From Paenibacillus cremeus (GTDB taxonomy: Bacteria > Bacillota > Bacilli > Paenibacillales > NBRC-103111), in contig NZ_VNJI01000007.1 of assembly GCF_007786445.1 (NCBI RefSeq), positions 122,316 to 186,315 on the forward strand: a DNA stretch of 64,000 nt, written 5' to 3'. Below are positions 21,012 to 29,941 of the stretch, in pieces. The notes under the pieces are model-generated. The model saw nothing but the letters and a program-made list of their open reading frames with translations, did not search any database and had not been told where the DNA came from. A program made the translations under genes and the position numbers. Positions within the stretch are counted from its first letter, which is position 1, and each line of letters begins with the position of its first letter.

Positions 21012-21108
21012 CTATTCTGCGCTTTATTATACAAGACGGCAATCTCGCTCCAAGATATAGTACCACCAATACCCGGGGACGAAATTGCCTCAAATGTTAA
21101 CACTTTAA

Positions 21109-21429
21109 TTACAACGATAAATCGATATTCCGCCCTTTGAAAGGGTGATCGTTATGACCCGCTTCCCCCTGTGACTGGTCTTGCCGGTTCTGAGATCCAC
21201 GTTTGCCGGTACGTCCATGCTGCTTCTTGGGAGCATGATCATTCACAGATGCCTGATGGATTTCATCCAGCTTAGCGGTCACATGACGCTCGTTCACGAT
21301 GTTTTTCTCGGCAGCTTCCGATAAACTCGTCTGATCTTCCACGGGCTTGTGCATCATCTGATGCTGCTTGACTCCGGCCTCATCGTTCTTTTGCAGAACG
21401 AACTGCAGTTCGATCGATCTCAAACTCAT
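21109..21429 (-). CDS. Hypothetical protein of the fla/che operon
   Basis: 106 residues, very polar and rich in His, Gln, Lys and Asp, with no membrane segment and no domain I recognise. The N-terminus (MSLRSIELQFVLQKNDEAGV) and the last residues (GRNIDLSL) look like the conserved ends of small Firmicute proteins encoded near flagellar or sporulation genes; the middle looks disordered. It lies 14 bp downstream of the fapA-like gene, so it is probably co-transcribed. About 100 bp of untranslated sequence separates it from the swrB-like gene. Confidence 0.6.
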   Translation of the reverse strand: MSLRSIELQFVLQKNDEAGVKQHQMMHKPVEDQTSLSEAAEKNIVNERHVTAKLDEIHQASVNDHAPKKQHGRTGKRGSQNRQDQSQGEAGHNDHPFKGRNIDLSL

Positions 21430-21443
21430 TCCTATCGCTCCTT

Positions 21444-22853
21444 TTAAACGATCGGAAGTAAGGTAATGTCCCCATCCATCAATTGAAACTTGACGCGCGG
21501 AGCCGTATCCTTAATAAATTTGGTGTACCGGCCGATGACGATCTTCGTTCCGCTGTACACGTTCGAAATCGCCTCAACTTTGGCATTTTCGGAATCCTCG
21601 AGCGATTTTTCAATTTCCAGTACTCGCTCTTTAGTGGATGTCAAATCTTCAATCGATTGCTTCTTGGTATGATTTAATTTGACGCGCATGGATAGTTTAT
21701 CAGGACTAAGCTGACCGATAGCGGCAAGCTGATCGAGGAGCGATAGCGCTTTCTCGGTCTTATCCAAATTCTCGTTCAACGATTTCAATTGGATTCGGAG
21801 CTGCTGCAGCTCATTGCGAAGCTCAGGCAATACCCCAACTTCAATCGCTGTAACCGTAGACATGGAGTTGCCGATCGTTCTGCAAGAAACTAACTCGCCA
21901 GCTTGGATCATCCCACCAACGATAAGTCCCTTGGTGCCTTTACAAACCACGCGCTTCCCTGCTCGGATGTGAGAGTGCATGATGCTTTGGCTTACGATAA
22001 CTTCTTCCCCTGCTTCAACCGTGGCGTCTTGAATAAAGGAGCTCTTCACCCGTTTACCGGCCCGAATCACGCCTTTGTTATGCCCTAAGATCCCTGCGTT
22101 AATTTCGATCGAGCCGTCTGCCTCTAAATCAGCTCCATCCACACTGCCAGTTATGCGAATATCGCCGGAGGCTCTAACTCTGAACCCTGTTAAGACACTG
22201 CCGCGAATAACAACAGAGCCTACAAAATCAATATTCCCGATATTATAATCAACATCCCCGTTCACTTCAAAAATCGGAAAGACGTTGATTTTGTCTCGAT
22301 CCGTCTTGGAAACCATGCCGTCAATGGCCGCATACATCGCGGTTTGCTCCGGATCGGTCACGACGTTTTTGCCTAGCTTGAAGCGTGCTTCTTTACCGTC
22401 TTTGGCAAACAGGATTTCGCCGGTCACGGCACGTCCATCCATGCCTGAGGTAGCAGGGATTCGCTGGGCAATCAGCTGGCCTTTACGCACGTTATTAATC
22501 GATGTGACTTCCTTAAAATCTACGGAACCGTCATCAAGCTCCACGGGCTTCTTCGATTTATTATCCAGGTCAAAGAGCAGGCTGATATAACCGTCCTTGC
22601 CTTCCAGCGGCGCTTGGCCATTTGCAATCACTGCTTTCGAATTGTAAAAAGGCTTCGGATCTCTGCAAATCGCTTCCAGCTTTTCCTCATCGATGCCAAA
22701 TACGATATGATACGATTTTAGAAGCTCGTTCAGCTGCTCTCGTGTTACACGGAACGAATGATCGCAATTCATGAACTGTAGAAATGCCTTTTGTTTATCA
22801 TCTGATAGCGAGACGTCCAAATAATAGCTTATGGGCATCGTCAGTTCGCTCAC
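21444..22853 (-). CDS. DUF342 / FapA family polymer-like beta-helix protein
   Basis: 469 residues with the DUF342 (FapA) layout. The N-terminal domain contains a KGQLIAQRIPATSGMDGRAV motif. A right-handed beta-helix-like repeat region follows (about 190-310: VNGDVDYNIGNIDFVGSVV, IRGSVLTGFRVRASGDI, SVDGADLEADGSIEI). The C-terminal part is an alpha-helical coiled coil. FapA-like proteins have been linked to cell-shape or flagellar functions, but the biochemical role is not settled. The GTG start at 22853 follows a GGGG-type ribosome-binding site. It lies between sigD and the small hypothetical gene. Confidence 0.85.
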   Translation of the reverse strand: MSELTMPISYYLDVSLSDDKQKAFLQFMNCDHSFRVTREQLNELLKSYHIVFGIDEEKLEAICRDPKPFYNSKAVIANGQAPLEGKDGYISLLFDLDNKSKKPVELDDGSVDFKEVTSINNVRKGQLIAQRIPATSGMDGRAVTGEILFAKDGKEARFKLGKNVVTDPEQTAMYAAIDGMVSKTDRDKINVFPIFEVNGDVDYNIGNIDFVGSVVIRGSVLTGFRVRASGDIRITGSVDGADLEADGSIEINAGILGHNKGVIRAGKRVKSSFIQDATVEAGEEVIVSQSIMHSHIRAGKRVVCKGTKGLIVGGMIQAGELVSCRTIGNSMSTVTAIEVGVLPELRNELQQLRIQLKSLNENLDKTEKALSLLDQLAAIGQLSPDKLSMRVKLNHTKKQSIEDLTSTKERVLEIEKSLEDSENAKVEAISNVYSGTKIVIGRYTKFIKDTAPRVKFQLMDGDITLLPIV

Positions 22854-22875
22854 AAAATTCCCCGCCTTTCAACAT

Positions 22876-23673
22876 TTACTCGTACATCAACTGTGCCTTG
22901 GAACGGCTAAGTGCACCTCTTAAGCGTAGAATGGCTTTGGAATGCAGTTGGGATATTCTAGATGGCGACAAATTCATGACTTCAGCGATTTCACTTAATG
23001 ACAATTCATCGAAATAGAAGAGCGAAACCACGGTTCTTTCCTTCTCCGTCAAGCGTTCAATGGCTTTGGCCAGCGTTTCCTTCAAATAAAACTCATTAAC
23101 CTTGGATTCCGGATTTTCCGCTTTCTCATCGATTAATAAGGAGAGTCTCGTCTCGGAGTCTTCTTCCCGAATCGGATCGTCAATCGAGCAAACCGTTGTC
23201 ACGGCAATGTCCTGAACCATCTGGTGAAACTCGGATTCACTGACTTGAAGATATTCACTGATTTCAGCATCCGTTACCGATCGCAGATATTGCTGCTCCA
23301 GTTTCTGGTAAGCCTCTTCGATTTTTTTCGCTTTCTCGCGTACGGATCGCGGTACCCAGTCTCCTTGACGCAGCCCATCGATCATGGCACCTCGAATTCT
23401 CCATGATGCATACGTCTCGAATTGCAATCCGCGCTGGTAATCGAATTTTTCGATGGCATCAATGAGACCCATAATCCCGCAGCTTGCCAGGTCTTCTTTA
23501 GACACATTTTTGGGCAACCCAATGGATAGACGGCCAGATACATAGTCTACTAGCGGTAAATAAGTCTCGATTAACGCCTGCTTCGCTGTAAGGATCTTGT
23601 CTTCACGCCACTGTTTCCAGACATCGATATTCGCTAAGTGAGATTTTTGTCCAATCATGCTGGTCGTCACCAC
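22876..23673 (-). CDS. sigD: Flagellar/motility sigma factor sigma-D (FliA/WhiG family)
   Basis: 265 residues. Region 2 includes DLASCGIMGLIDAIEKFDYQ and FETYASWRIRGAMIDGLR; region 3 follows SVREKAKKIEEAYQKL; region 4 has LTEKERTVVSLFYFDELSLS, then NLSPSRISQLHSKAIL. It directs late flagellar, motor, autolysin and chemotaxis genes and is normally held by the anti-sigma factor FlgM (not in this window). Its position after cheD is as in B. subtilis. The start may be GTG 23673 or ATG 23658. Confidence 0.95.
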   Translation of the reverse strand: MVTTSMIGQKSHLANIDVWKQWREDKILTAKQALIETYLPLVDYVSGRLSIGLPKNVSKEDLASCGIMGLIDAIEKFDYQRGLQFETYASWRIRGAMIDGLRQGDWVPRSVREKAKKIEEAYQKLEQQYLRSVTDAEISEYLQVSESEFHQMVQDIAVTTVCSIDDPIREEDSETRLSLLIDEKAENPESKVNEFYLKETLAKAIERLTEKERTVVSLFYFDELSLSEIAEVMNLSPSRISQLHSKAILRLRGALSRSKAQLMYE

Positions 23674-23675
23674 CC

Positions 23676-24095
23676 TTATTCTTCAGACATGCGGCGTAGA
23701 GCTTGGGCCAGCTCCTCCGGATCTGAATGTTTCTTGGTTGAAAGCTTTGGCGGATTCAGTGGGGAAAATTCAAACGGCTGCGGCGATGAATTCGGGTCTA
23801 GCGATGCTCGCAGCATTTGGTGCAACTCATCGTCTTGATCTGGTGTCGACGCATCAACTGCCGTTCCTTTTCCAATCTCATCCTCCGTATCCATGGAAGA
23901 GCCCTGCATCTGATTTAATCCAGCAAACGTACCCAACAGCCATCGGCAAAAAAATACAAGGATAAATAAAGCGATAAAACTATATAAGCTACGCAAAAGC
24001 GTGGTCTGCCAAATGTTATTACTAATGGACAAAAGAAAGGTTAGAAGAAACGCAAACGCACCAACTATCAAATTCCATCGAATAGTTCCAATCAT
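23676..24095 (-). CDS. Small two-helix membrane protein between cheD and sigD, function unknown
   Basis: 139 residues from ATG 24095, which follows the cheD stop by 2 bp with GAAGGA upstream. Two hydrophobic helices lie at about residues 8-26 (LIVGAFAFLLTFLLSI) and 34-54 (LYSFIALFILVFFCRWLL). They are followed by a polar acidic cytoplasmic tail ending in DPEELAQALRRMSEE. B. subtilis has no gene between cheD and sigD. No known domain recognised. The tight packing suggests a motility-related role, but nothing in the sequence defines it. Confidence 0.7.
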   Translation of the reverse strand: MIGTIRWNLIVGAFAFLLTFLLSISNNIWQTTLLRSLYSFIALFILVFFCRWLLGTFAGLNQMQGSSMDTEDEIGKGTAVDASTPDQDDELHQMLRASLDPNSSPQPFEFSPLNPPKLSTKKHSDPEELAQALRRMSEE

Positions 24096-24097
24096 GG

Positions 24098-24592
24098 TTA
24101 CAATTCCTTCACTCCGTGTTGTACGCTGCGTAATAGTAGAATACCGGTCTCGCAATTAAATTCTATCGTTCGTCCATAATTTCCACCTGTATCTTCTGCA
24201 ACAATGGAGATGGAATAGCGCTTCAGCTGATCTTTGCACGAATCCACATTCCGTGGACCGATCCGCATCGTATCGGATTGTCCGCCGAAGGCGAACATTT
24301 GTGAACCGCCCGCAAGCTTAGCTTCCATGCGCCGGGGCTGTGCCCCAAGGGCTTCCATCATTCGAATCATCTCGGGGATCGCGGTGTCTGCATATTTGGC
24401 AATGTTTAATTTGCCTTCTCGGGCGATGTCGGAGCTGGGCAGCATGACATGTGCCATTCCGGCCACTTTCACCTTGGAATCATACAGCGTGACTCCGACG
24501 CAGGAACCTAAGCCCGTTGTTTTCAGCACCCCGGTCAAGTGTGCCACATTCAGGTCCGCCATCCCCACTTTGATGAGATTGTCTTGGATCAT
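24098..24592 (-). CDS. cheD: Chemoreceptor glutamine deamidase CheD
   Basis: 164 residues. Catalytic Cys31 lies in TGLGSCVGVTLYD and His48 in AHVMLPS; a Thr a few residues before the Cys completes the expected triad. CheD deamidates receptor glutamines and binds CheC, enhancing its CheY-P phosphatase activity. The ATG overlaps the cheC stop by 4 bp. Confidence 0.95.
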   Translation of the reverse strand: MIQDNLIKVGMADLNVAHLTGVLKTTGLGSCVGVTLYDSKVKVAGMAHVMLPSSDIAREGKLNIAKYADTAIPEMIRMMEALGAQPRRMEAKLAGGSQMFAFGGQSDTMRIGPRNVDSCKDQLKRYSISIVAEDTGGNYGRTIEFNCETGILLLRSVQHGVKEL

Positions 24593-25209
24593 GCAGTATG
24601 CACTCCCAAAGCCACGAAGATTTTTTCGAAGGATTCCGGGTCTGGGATGAGAAAAAAGTGTCCTTCCACCTCATCTTTCCCATCCAGAAATTTCGTATCA
24701 ATAAGCAGCGCCTGATCTCCCATTTGACCGAATTGGAGAAGTCCATAGCTAAGGATCGCCCCTGCCATATCAATAGCAAGCGAGGGAACCGTCGGCAGCA
24801 TGTTCAGGTTCGTGAAGTCCGCTAAGGAAGTCAGATAAGAGCCTGCTAATATGTTTCCGATTTCGCTGAGCGCGGAAATTTCCATTTCCGAGTAATCCTC
24901 ATCAGTGACGACTTCCATTCCAACCAGATTGCGAAGCAGCTTTTTGGAGGATTCCAGAGTCACGATGAAAAACAAATTTCCAGGCGTTTCTCCCTCTACT
25001 CGAAGAAAAATCGCAATAACCACTTGCTCAGGTCCGCCGACACTGTCGGCAATTTCCTCGAAAGGAACCATTCGCACATTAGGCACCAGCATGTCGACCG
25101 GTTTATCCAAAAGCTTCGATAGCGCTGTGGCCGCATGACCCGCGCCAATATTGCCGACTTCCTTCAGAACGTCCATTTGAAACTCGGCGAATGAGTTAAA
25201 GGTTCCCAC
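24589..25209 (-). CDS. cheC: CheY-P phosphatase CheC
   Basis: 206 residues with two copies of the CheC/FliY phosphatase motif: LKEVGNIGAGHAATALSKLL near residue 15 and ALSEIGNILAGSYLTSL near 110. CheC dephosphorylates CheY-P and is regulated by CheD, giving adaptation. It overlaps cheD by 4 bp and follows cheW by 2 bp. Confidence 0.96.
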   Translation of the reverse strand: MGTFNSFAEFQMDVLKEVGNIGAGHAATALSKLLDKPVDMLVPNVRMVPFEEIADSVGGPEQVVIAIFLRVEGETPGNLFFIVTLESSKKLLRNLVGMEVVTDEDYSEMEISALSEIGNILAGSYLTSLADFTNLNMLPTVPSLAIDMAGAILSYGLLQFGQMGDQALLIDTKFLDGKDEVEGHFFLIPDPESFEKIFVALGVHTA

Positions 25210-25211
25210 GA

Positions 25212-25673
25212 TTATCCCTCGATTTGTTCCAGTTGGACGATTTCACTCTTGTTCAAAACTTCGTGCAAGTTCAGCAGGACTAGCAAGCGGCTATCGCCGA
25301 CTTTCGCAATACCTTGCAGGTATTTGGCTTTAATACCGCCAACAATTTCCGGCGGGTCTTCGATATGATCCGAATCGACATCAATCACGTCATTCGCCGA
25401 ATCTACGATGAGTCCGACTTCGATATCGTTGATCGCGACGATAATAATCCGTGAATTCTCGGTGTAGTCGCTCTCCGGCAATCCAAAACGTCCACGCAGA
25501 TCGATCACCGGTGTAACCACACCGCGCAAATTAATAACCCCTCTGACAAAGCTTGGCGTCTTAGGGACGCGCGTCATCGGCTGCATGCGCTCAATCGTTT
25601 TTACTTTATCTACCTCGACCCCATATTCTTCGTGTGCAAGAGCAAAAACGATTACCTTCAGTTCTTGTCCCAT
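25212..25673 (-). CDS. cheW: Chemotaxis coupling protein CheW
   Basis: 153-residue SH3-like coupling protein: EEYGVEVDKVKTIERMQPMT, FVRGVINLRGVVTPVIDLR, then VGLIVDSANDVIDV. It links receptors to CheA. It lies between cheA and cheC, 21 bp after cheA. Confidence 0.96.
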   Translation of the reverse strand: MGQELKVIVFALAHEEYGVEVDKVKTIERMQPMTRVPKTPSFVRGVINLRGVVTPVIDLRGRFGLPESDYTENSRIIIVAINDIEVGLIVDSANDVIDVDSDHIEDPPEIVGGIKAKYLQGIAKVGDSRLLVLLNLHEVLNKSEIVQLEQIEG

Positions 25674-25694
25674 TGTTCCAGCCTCCTTAGCGCT

Positions 25695-27746
25695 CTATTT
25701 AATCAAAGCATTCGTGTCGATAATTAAAGCCACTTGACCGTCACCAAGAATCGTAGCACCGGATACGGCGAACAGGTTTGTCAAATATTTACCAAGTGAT
25801 TTCAGTACGATCTCCTGCTGTCCAATGAATTCATCAACAGTAATAGCCGCTAGCTTCTCGCCTTTGCGGATCACAACAATTTGCGTTTCGGTACCAGATT
25901 CCTCGCCACAGCCTGGTACATCAAACAATTGACCAAGTGGAATTAATGGAATGACGCTATTCCGGTAATCAATCATTCGATTCCCGTGGACAGAGCGAAC
26001 CTGCTCTCGTTTGACCGCCATCGTCTCAACAATTGATGAAAGTGGAATCGCATATTTCTCTTGTCCCAAGCGAACGAGCATCGCAGAAATGATCGATAGC
26101 GTAAGTGGAAGCTGTACGGAGAACTTGGAGCCTTTCCCCCATTTGGAATGAACATGCACTTGACCGCCAAGGCTCTCAATCTTCGTCTTGACCACATCAA
26201 GACCGACGCCTCGACCGGAAATATCCGAGATTTTGTCAGCTGTACTAAAGCCGGAAGCAAAAATCAATTGGTCGATCTCTTCTTCGGTAATACGCGCAGC
26301 TTGTTCTTTCGTAAGAACACCATTCTGTAACGCTTTATTCAATACTTTCTCACGGTTGATCCCACGGCCATCTTCCTCAATCTCGATGAACACATGGTTA
26401 CCGCTGTGGAAAGCACGCAGGTAAATGGTGCCGGTCTCAGACTTGCCGATACTAATTCGCTCCGCTGTCGATTCGACGCCATGGTCAACCGCATTTCGCA
26501 GCAAGTGCACCAGTGGATCCCCAATCTCGTCCACTACTGTACGATCGAGCTCCGTATCAGCCCCAGTGATGATCAAATCCACTTTTTTGTCGAGCGTCTT
26601 CGCTACATCCCGAATCATACGCGGAAATCGGTTGAACACGGTATCGACCGGAACCATGCGAAGCTTCAATACGATGTTTTGCAAGTCGCTGCTTACCCTC
26701 GCCATATGTTCGACGGTTTCACTAAGCTCGGATTTACGAATTTCACTTGCCAGCTGCTCCAATCGTACGCGGTCAATGAGGAGCTCGCTGAACAAATTCA
26801 TTAGCGTATCCAGACGCTCAATATCTACACGAATCGTACGCCCGCCAACAGGTGCTCCGCCACCGGAAGCAGCAGGCTTTTTCGCTTCAGCTTTTGCAGG
26901 CTCTTCCTTTGCTGGTTGATCAGTTACCTCTTGCTTCTGAACTTGCGGCACAGTTGCGTCGCCTTTCATTAGTTGGGAGAGCTTCTCTTGATCTAGTACC
27001 GTAAGCTTCACCGATTCGATCTCGGACACGCTGAGAATTTCTTTTTCCAATAATTCCGGAGCAATGTGGGAAACATAGTAAACGGTGAACGAACGGTCGA
27101 ACTTTTCTTGCTCGATGTCTTCAACGGCGGGAGAAGATTTGATTACTTCCCCGTTTTGCTCAAGCACATTGAATACCATGTACGCGCGGGCTGCTTTTAG
27201 CACGCAATCTTCCTTCACGTTGACAACAATCCGGATGGCTGTCATTCCAGCCTCAATCGTTTGCTGCAGGATGGAAAATTGAAACTCATCCAGCTCCGCA
27301 GCTCCGTTCGAACCAGCCGTGAAAGCGGCGGAAGTCGATTGGCTTGTGGTACCGCCCTTTAAATAGTCTCCAGAGACGATGGACTTCAAAGCCGTTACGA
27401 TGTGATTCACATCCGCTTGTCCCGTCCCCCCTTGAATGATGTCTTCCACCATGCTTTCAAGGGAATCTAAGCTTTTAAAAATACAATCGAAGATAAAAGA
27501 GTCCATTTGAAGCTTATGATTGCGAACTAGATCAAGAACGTTCTCCATCTCATGGGTAAGCGATGCGATATCTTCGAATCCCATCGTTGCTGACATCCCT
27601 TTTAACGTGTGAGCGGAGCGAAAAATGTTTTGGACGATACTGATATCATCCGGACTGTTTTCAAGGCTGAGCAAATGCTCGTTCATCGCCTGCAGGTGAT
27701 CTCTGGACTCATCTATGAACATCGAGAGATATTGATTCATTTCCAT
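25695..27746 (-). CDS. cheA: Chemotaxis histidine kinase CheA
   Basis: 683 residues from ATG 27746 (GGAGGT 6 nt upstream; the open frame extends to 27797 without a better signal). P1 HPt domain with phospho-His46 in FRSAHTLKGM. A P2-like CheY-binding segment follows (about 160-270), then a Pro/Ala/Lys linker. P3 dimerisation starts near RTIRVDIERLDTLMNL. The P4 ATPase has HLLRNAVDHG, EDGRGI and GRGVGLDVV. The C-terminal P5 is CheW-like (AMLVRLGQEKYAIPL). It phosphorylates CheY and CheB. A 117 bp gap separates it from cheB; a short GCCTA/TAGGC hairpin lies there but has no U-tract. Confidence 0.96.
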   Translation of the reverse strand: MEMNQYLSMFIDESRDHLQAMNEHLLSLENSPDDISIVQNIFRSAHTLKGMSATMGFEDIASLTHEMENVLDLVRNHKLQMDSFIFDCIFKSLDSLESMVEDIIQGGTGQADVNHIVTALKSIVSGDYLKGGTTSQSTSAAFTAGSNGAAELDEFQFSILQQTIEAGMTAIRIVVNVKEDCVLKAARAYMVFNVLEQNGEVIKSSPAVEDIEQEKFDRSFTVYYVSHIAPELLEKEILSVSEIESVKLTVLDQEKLSQLMKGDATVPQVQKQEVTDQPAKEEPAKAEAKKPAASGGGAPVGGRTIRVDIERLDTLMNLFSELLIDRVRLEQLASEIRKSELSETVEHMARVSSDLQNIVLKLRMVPVDTVFNRFPRMIRDVAKTLDKKVDLIITGADTELDRTVVDEIGDPLVHLLRNAVDHGVESTAERISIGKSETGTIYLRAFHSGNHVFIEIEEDGRGINREKVLNKALQNGVLTKEQAARITEEEIDQLIFASGFSTADKISDISGRGVGLDVVKTKIESLGGQVHVHSKWGKGSKFSVQLPLTLSIISAMLVRLGQEKYAIPLSSIVETMAVKREQVRSVHGNRMIDYRNSVIPLIPLGQLFDVPGCGEESGTETQIVVIRKGEKLAAITVDEFIGQQEIVLKSLGKYLTNLFAVSGATILGDGQVALIIDTNALIK

Positions 27747-27863
27747 AAACACACCTCCAACATTGGTACTTGCTATGTAAAGTCGCCTATTGCACATTAG
27801 GCACTGCCTGTGACTATGGTCGACTGTGTGAATGCATTAAGTAGTTATCCGTTGATGAGTGGG

Positions 27864-28967
27864 TTATATCTTGGTGTTAACGGAATGAATAAGCTGACGA
27901 GCAATCTCCTGCTGCGGTAGTACATGGGTAACACATTTCAACTCTACGGCAGCTCTAGGCATCCCGTAGACAATGCAGGTTTCTTCCGACTCAGCAATGG
28001 TCGTTAAAGCACCGGCCTGTTTCAATGCTAGCATGCCTTTCGCACCATCCGAGCCCATTCCTGTCATTAGCACGATGTGCCGCTTTAATTCTTTTAATGG
28101 AAGCAGCGACTCAAACATGACATCGACGGAAGGCCTATGGCCGGCGCGCGGATCCTCCTGGGACAAATGCACTTTATACGAGCTCGTACCATTACGTGCA
28201 ATGGTCATGTGATAGCCGCCAGGTGCTACATAGGCCATCCCACTTTCGAGTACCATCCCGTTTTCCGCTTCCACTACATGCAGCCCCGAAATCGTATTTA
28301 ACCGCTGCGAGAGCGACTTGGTAAAATTCGGAGGCATATGCTGAACGATAACGACCGGAGCAGGGAAGCTGCCCGGAATTCCGGAAAGCACCTCATGAAG
28401 TGCTCTTGGCCCCCCTGTCGACGTACCGATCGCAACCAAATGATCAAACGTCGTATTGGACTCCGCCTGCAATCGCTCAACCATTTTCGGCGGAACGACG
28501 GCTGGTACAGGAACCTTCTTTAAAGGTGCTGCCGGTGCAACGAATGGCTTGGGCAATTTACTCACATTGGTCCCCGCAGCGATGTGAAGCTTCTCGAGCA
28601 AAGACTCTTTAACTTTATGCAAGTCTAGTGAAATCGATCCGGAAGGCTTTCCGATAAAATCAACTGCACCAAGCTCCAACGCTTTAATCGTTTCTGAGGC
28701 GCCCTCTTGTGTCAAGCTGCTCAGCATAATAACCGGTAGCGGATTTTCCTTCATAATAATACGCAACGCTTCTAAGCCGTTCATTTCCGGCATTTCAACG
28801 TCCAAGGTCATCACATGCGGCTTCAGCCGCTTCACCATTTCTATCGCTTCTCTACCATTCTTCGCTGTACCGACTACACGAAAGCCGGTATCCTCAGATA
28901 TGAGGTCGGATATGATTCGTCTCATGAAAACGGAATCGTCTACAATGAGCACGTCGATTGGCTGCAT
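27864..28967 (-). CDS. cheB: Chemoreceptor methylesterase/deamidase CheB
   Basis: 367 residues. The N-terminal receiver domain carries phospho-acceptor Asp56 (MTLDVEMPEMNG). A linker of about 50 residues precedes the C-terminal methylesterase, with Ser183 (AIGTSTGGPRAL), His210 (VIVQHMPPNF) and Asp307 (MTGMGSDGAKG). It removes methyl groups from receptors once phosphorylated by CheA. It follows flhG and precedes cheA, as in B. subtilis. Confidence 0.96.
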   Translation of the reverse strand: MQPIDVLIVDDSVFMRRIISDLISEDTGFRVVGTAKNGREAIEMVKRLKPHVMTLDVEMPEMNGLEALRIIMKENPLPVIMLSSLTQEGASETIKALELGAVDFIGKPSGSISLDLHKVKESLLEKLHIAAGTNVSKLPKPFVAPAAPLKKVPVPAVVPPKMVERLQAESNTTFDHLVAIGTSTGGPRALHEVLSGIPGSFPAPVVIVQHMPPNFTKSLSQRLNTISGLHVVEAENGMVLESGMAYVAPGGYHMTIARNGTSSYKVHLSQEDPRAGHRPSVDVMFESLLPLKELKRHIVLMTGMGSDGAKGMLALKQAGALTTIAESEETCIVYGMPRAAVELKCVTHVLPQQEIARQLIHSVNTKI

Positions 28968-29071
28968 TCAGATCACTCCTCTAATTTCGCTGCGAGCAAT
29001 GGACCATCATTCTGAGAAGGATCCTACTGACAGCATAATCAATTTACAGGCTAGAGGAAATACCCTACCTA

Positions 29072-29941
29072 CTATTTCAGCATTTTTAACATCTTGTTCA
29101 AAAATCCTTTTACTGCCCCAGCTTGCGTTTCACTCGGTACTTGGTTCGCAATAAAGTTGTCCGCCAGCTCTCCAATCGACTTCGATGCATCGCTCGATGG
29201 GAACGCTATGGTAAAGGGAACTTGTTTCTTCACGGCTTTAGAGACGCTGCTATCGTCCATCACATAGCCTATAGTCGGAATGTCCAGCTGTAAAAACTGC
29301 TTCGCAACCATACTGATTTTGTCCGCCGTTTGTCGGCCCTCCCGCAAATCAGTGACTCGATTCACTACAAGCCGGAAAGGTGTGTGGTAATCCATCGAAT
29401 GGACCATTTTGATGATGGCGTAAGCATCGGTTATGGATGTAGGCTCTGGCGTTGTCACGACAATGGTCTCTTGGGCGGCCAGGATGAATTTGAGCGTCTC
29501 TTTCGACAACCCTGCACCCGTGTCAAACAAAATGAAATCGACATGACCGTTAAGCTGACTGATCTGCTTCTCAAAATAATCGAGCTGTTCTTCCGTCAAG
29601 CGAATTAAATCGTTAAATCCGGAGCCGCCCGCAATGAATTGAAGATCATTGTAGCCGGTTTGGATGATTTCCCAGATCGTCTTTTCCTTCTTTAGCAGAT
29701 GGTACAAATTATATTTTGGAGACATCCCCATCAAGACATCGATATTCGCAAGTCCGATATCAGCATCGAAGACGAGCACCTTAAACCCTTTCTTTTGAAG
29801 CGCTAACGCAAAGTTTAAGGTAAAGTTGGACTTGCCCACCCCGCCTTTTCCGCTGGTAACGGTAATAATTCGAGTGTTTCTGGTTTGTTCGGTGCTTTTA
29901 TTTTTGATCAGATTCCGAAGTGCTTGTGCTTGATCACTCAT
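29072..29941 (-). CDS. flhG: MinD-like ATPase FlhG (YlxH)
   Basis: 289 residues. A deviant Walker A with the signature lysine lies at 29-38 (TSGKGGVGKS); VLVFDADIGLANIDVLMG and FILFDTGAGLS are also MinD/ParA-family hallmarks. The N-terminal extension matches the part of FlhG that stimulates the FlhF GTPase. It controls flagellar number and placement. It overlaps flhF by 8 bp. Confidence 0.95.
   Translation of the reverse strand: MSDQAQALRNLIKNKSTEQTRNTRIITVTSGKGGVGKSNFTLNFALALQKKGFKVLVFDADIGLANIDVLMGMSPKYNLYHLLKKEKTIWEIIQTGYNDLQFIAGGSGFNDLIRLTEEQLDYFEKQISQLNGHVDFILFDTGAGLSKETLKFILAAQETIVVTTPEPTSITDAYAIIKMVHSMDYHTPFRLVVNRVTDLREGRQTADKISMVAKQFLQLDIPTIGYVMDDSSVSKAVKKQVPFTIAFPSSDASKSIGELADNFIANQVPSETQAGAVKGFLNKMLKMLK

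Noticed and set aside
27747..27863. Small GCCTA/TAGGC hairpin between cheB and cheA
   Set aside because: Only 5 bp of stem and no U-tract; not enough for a terminator call.
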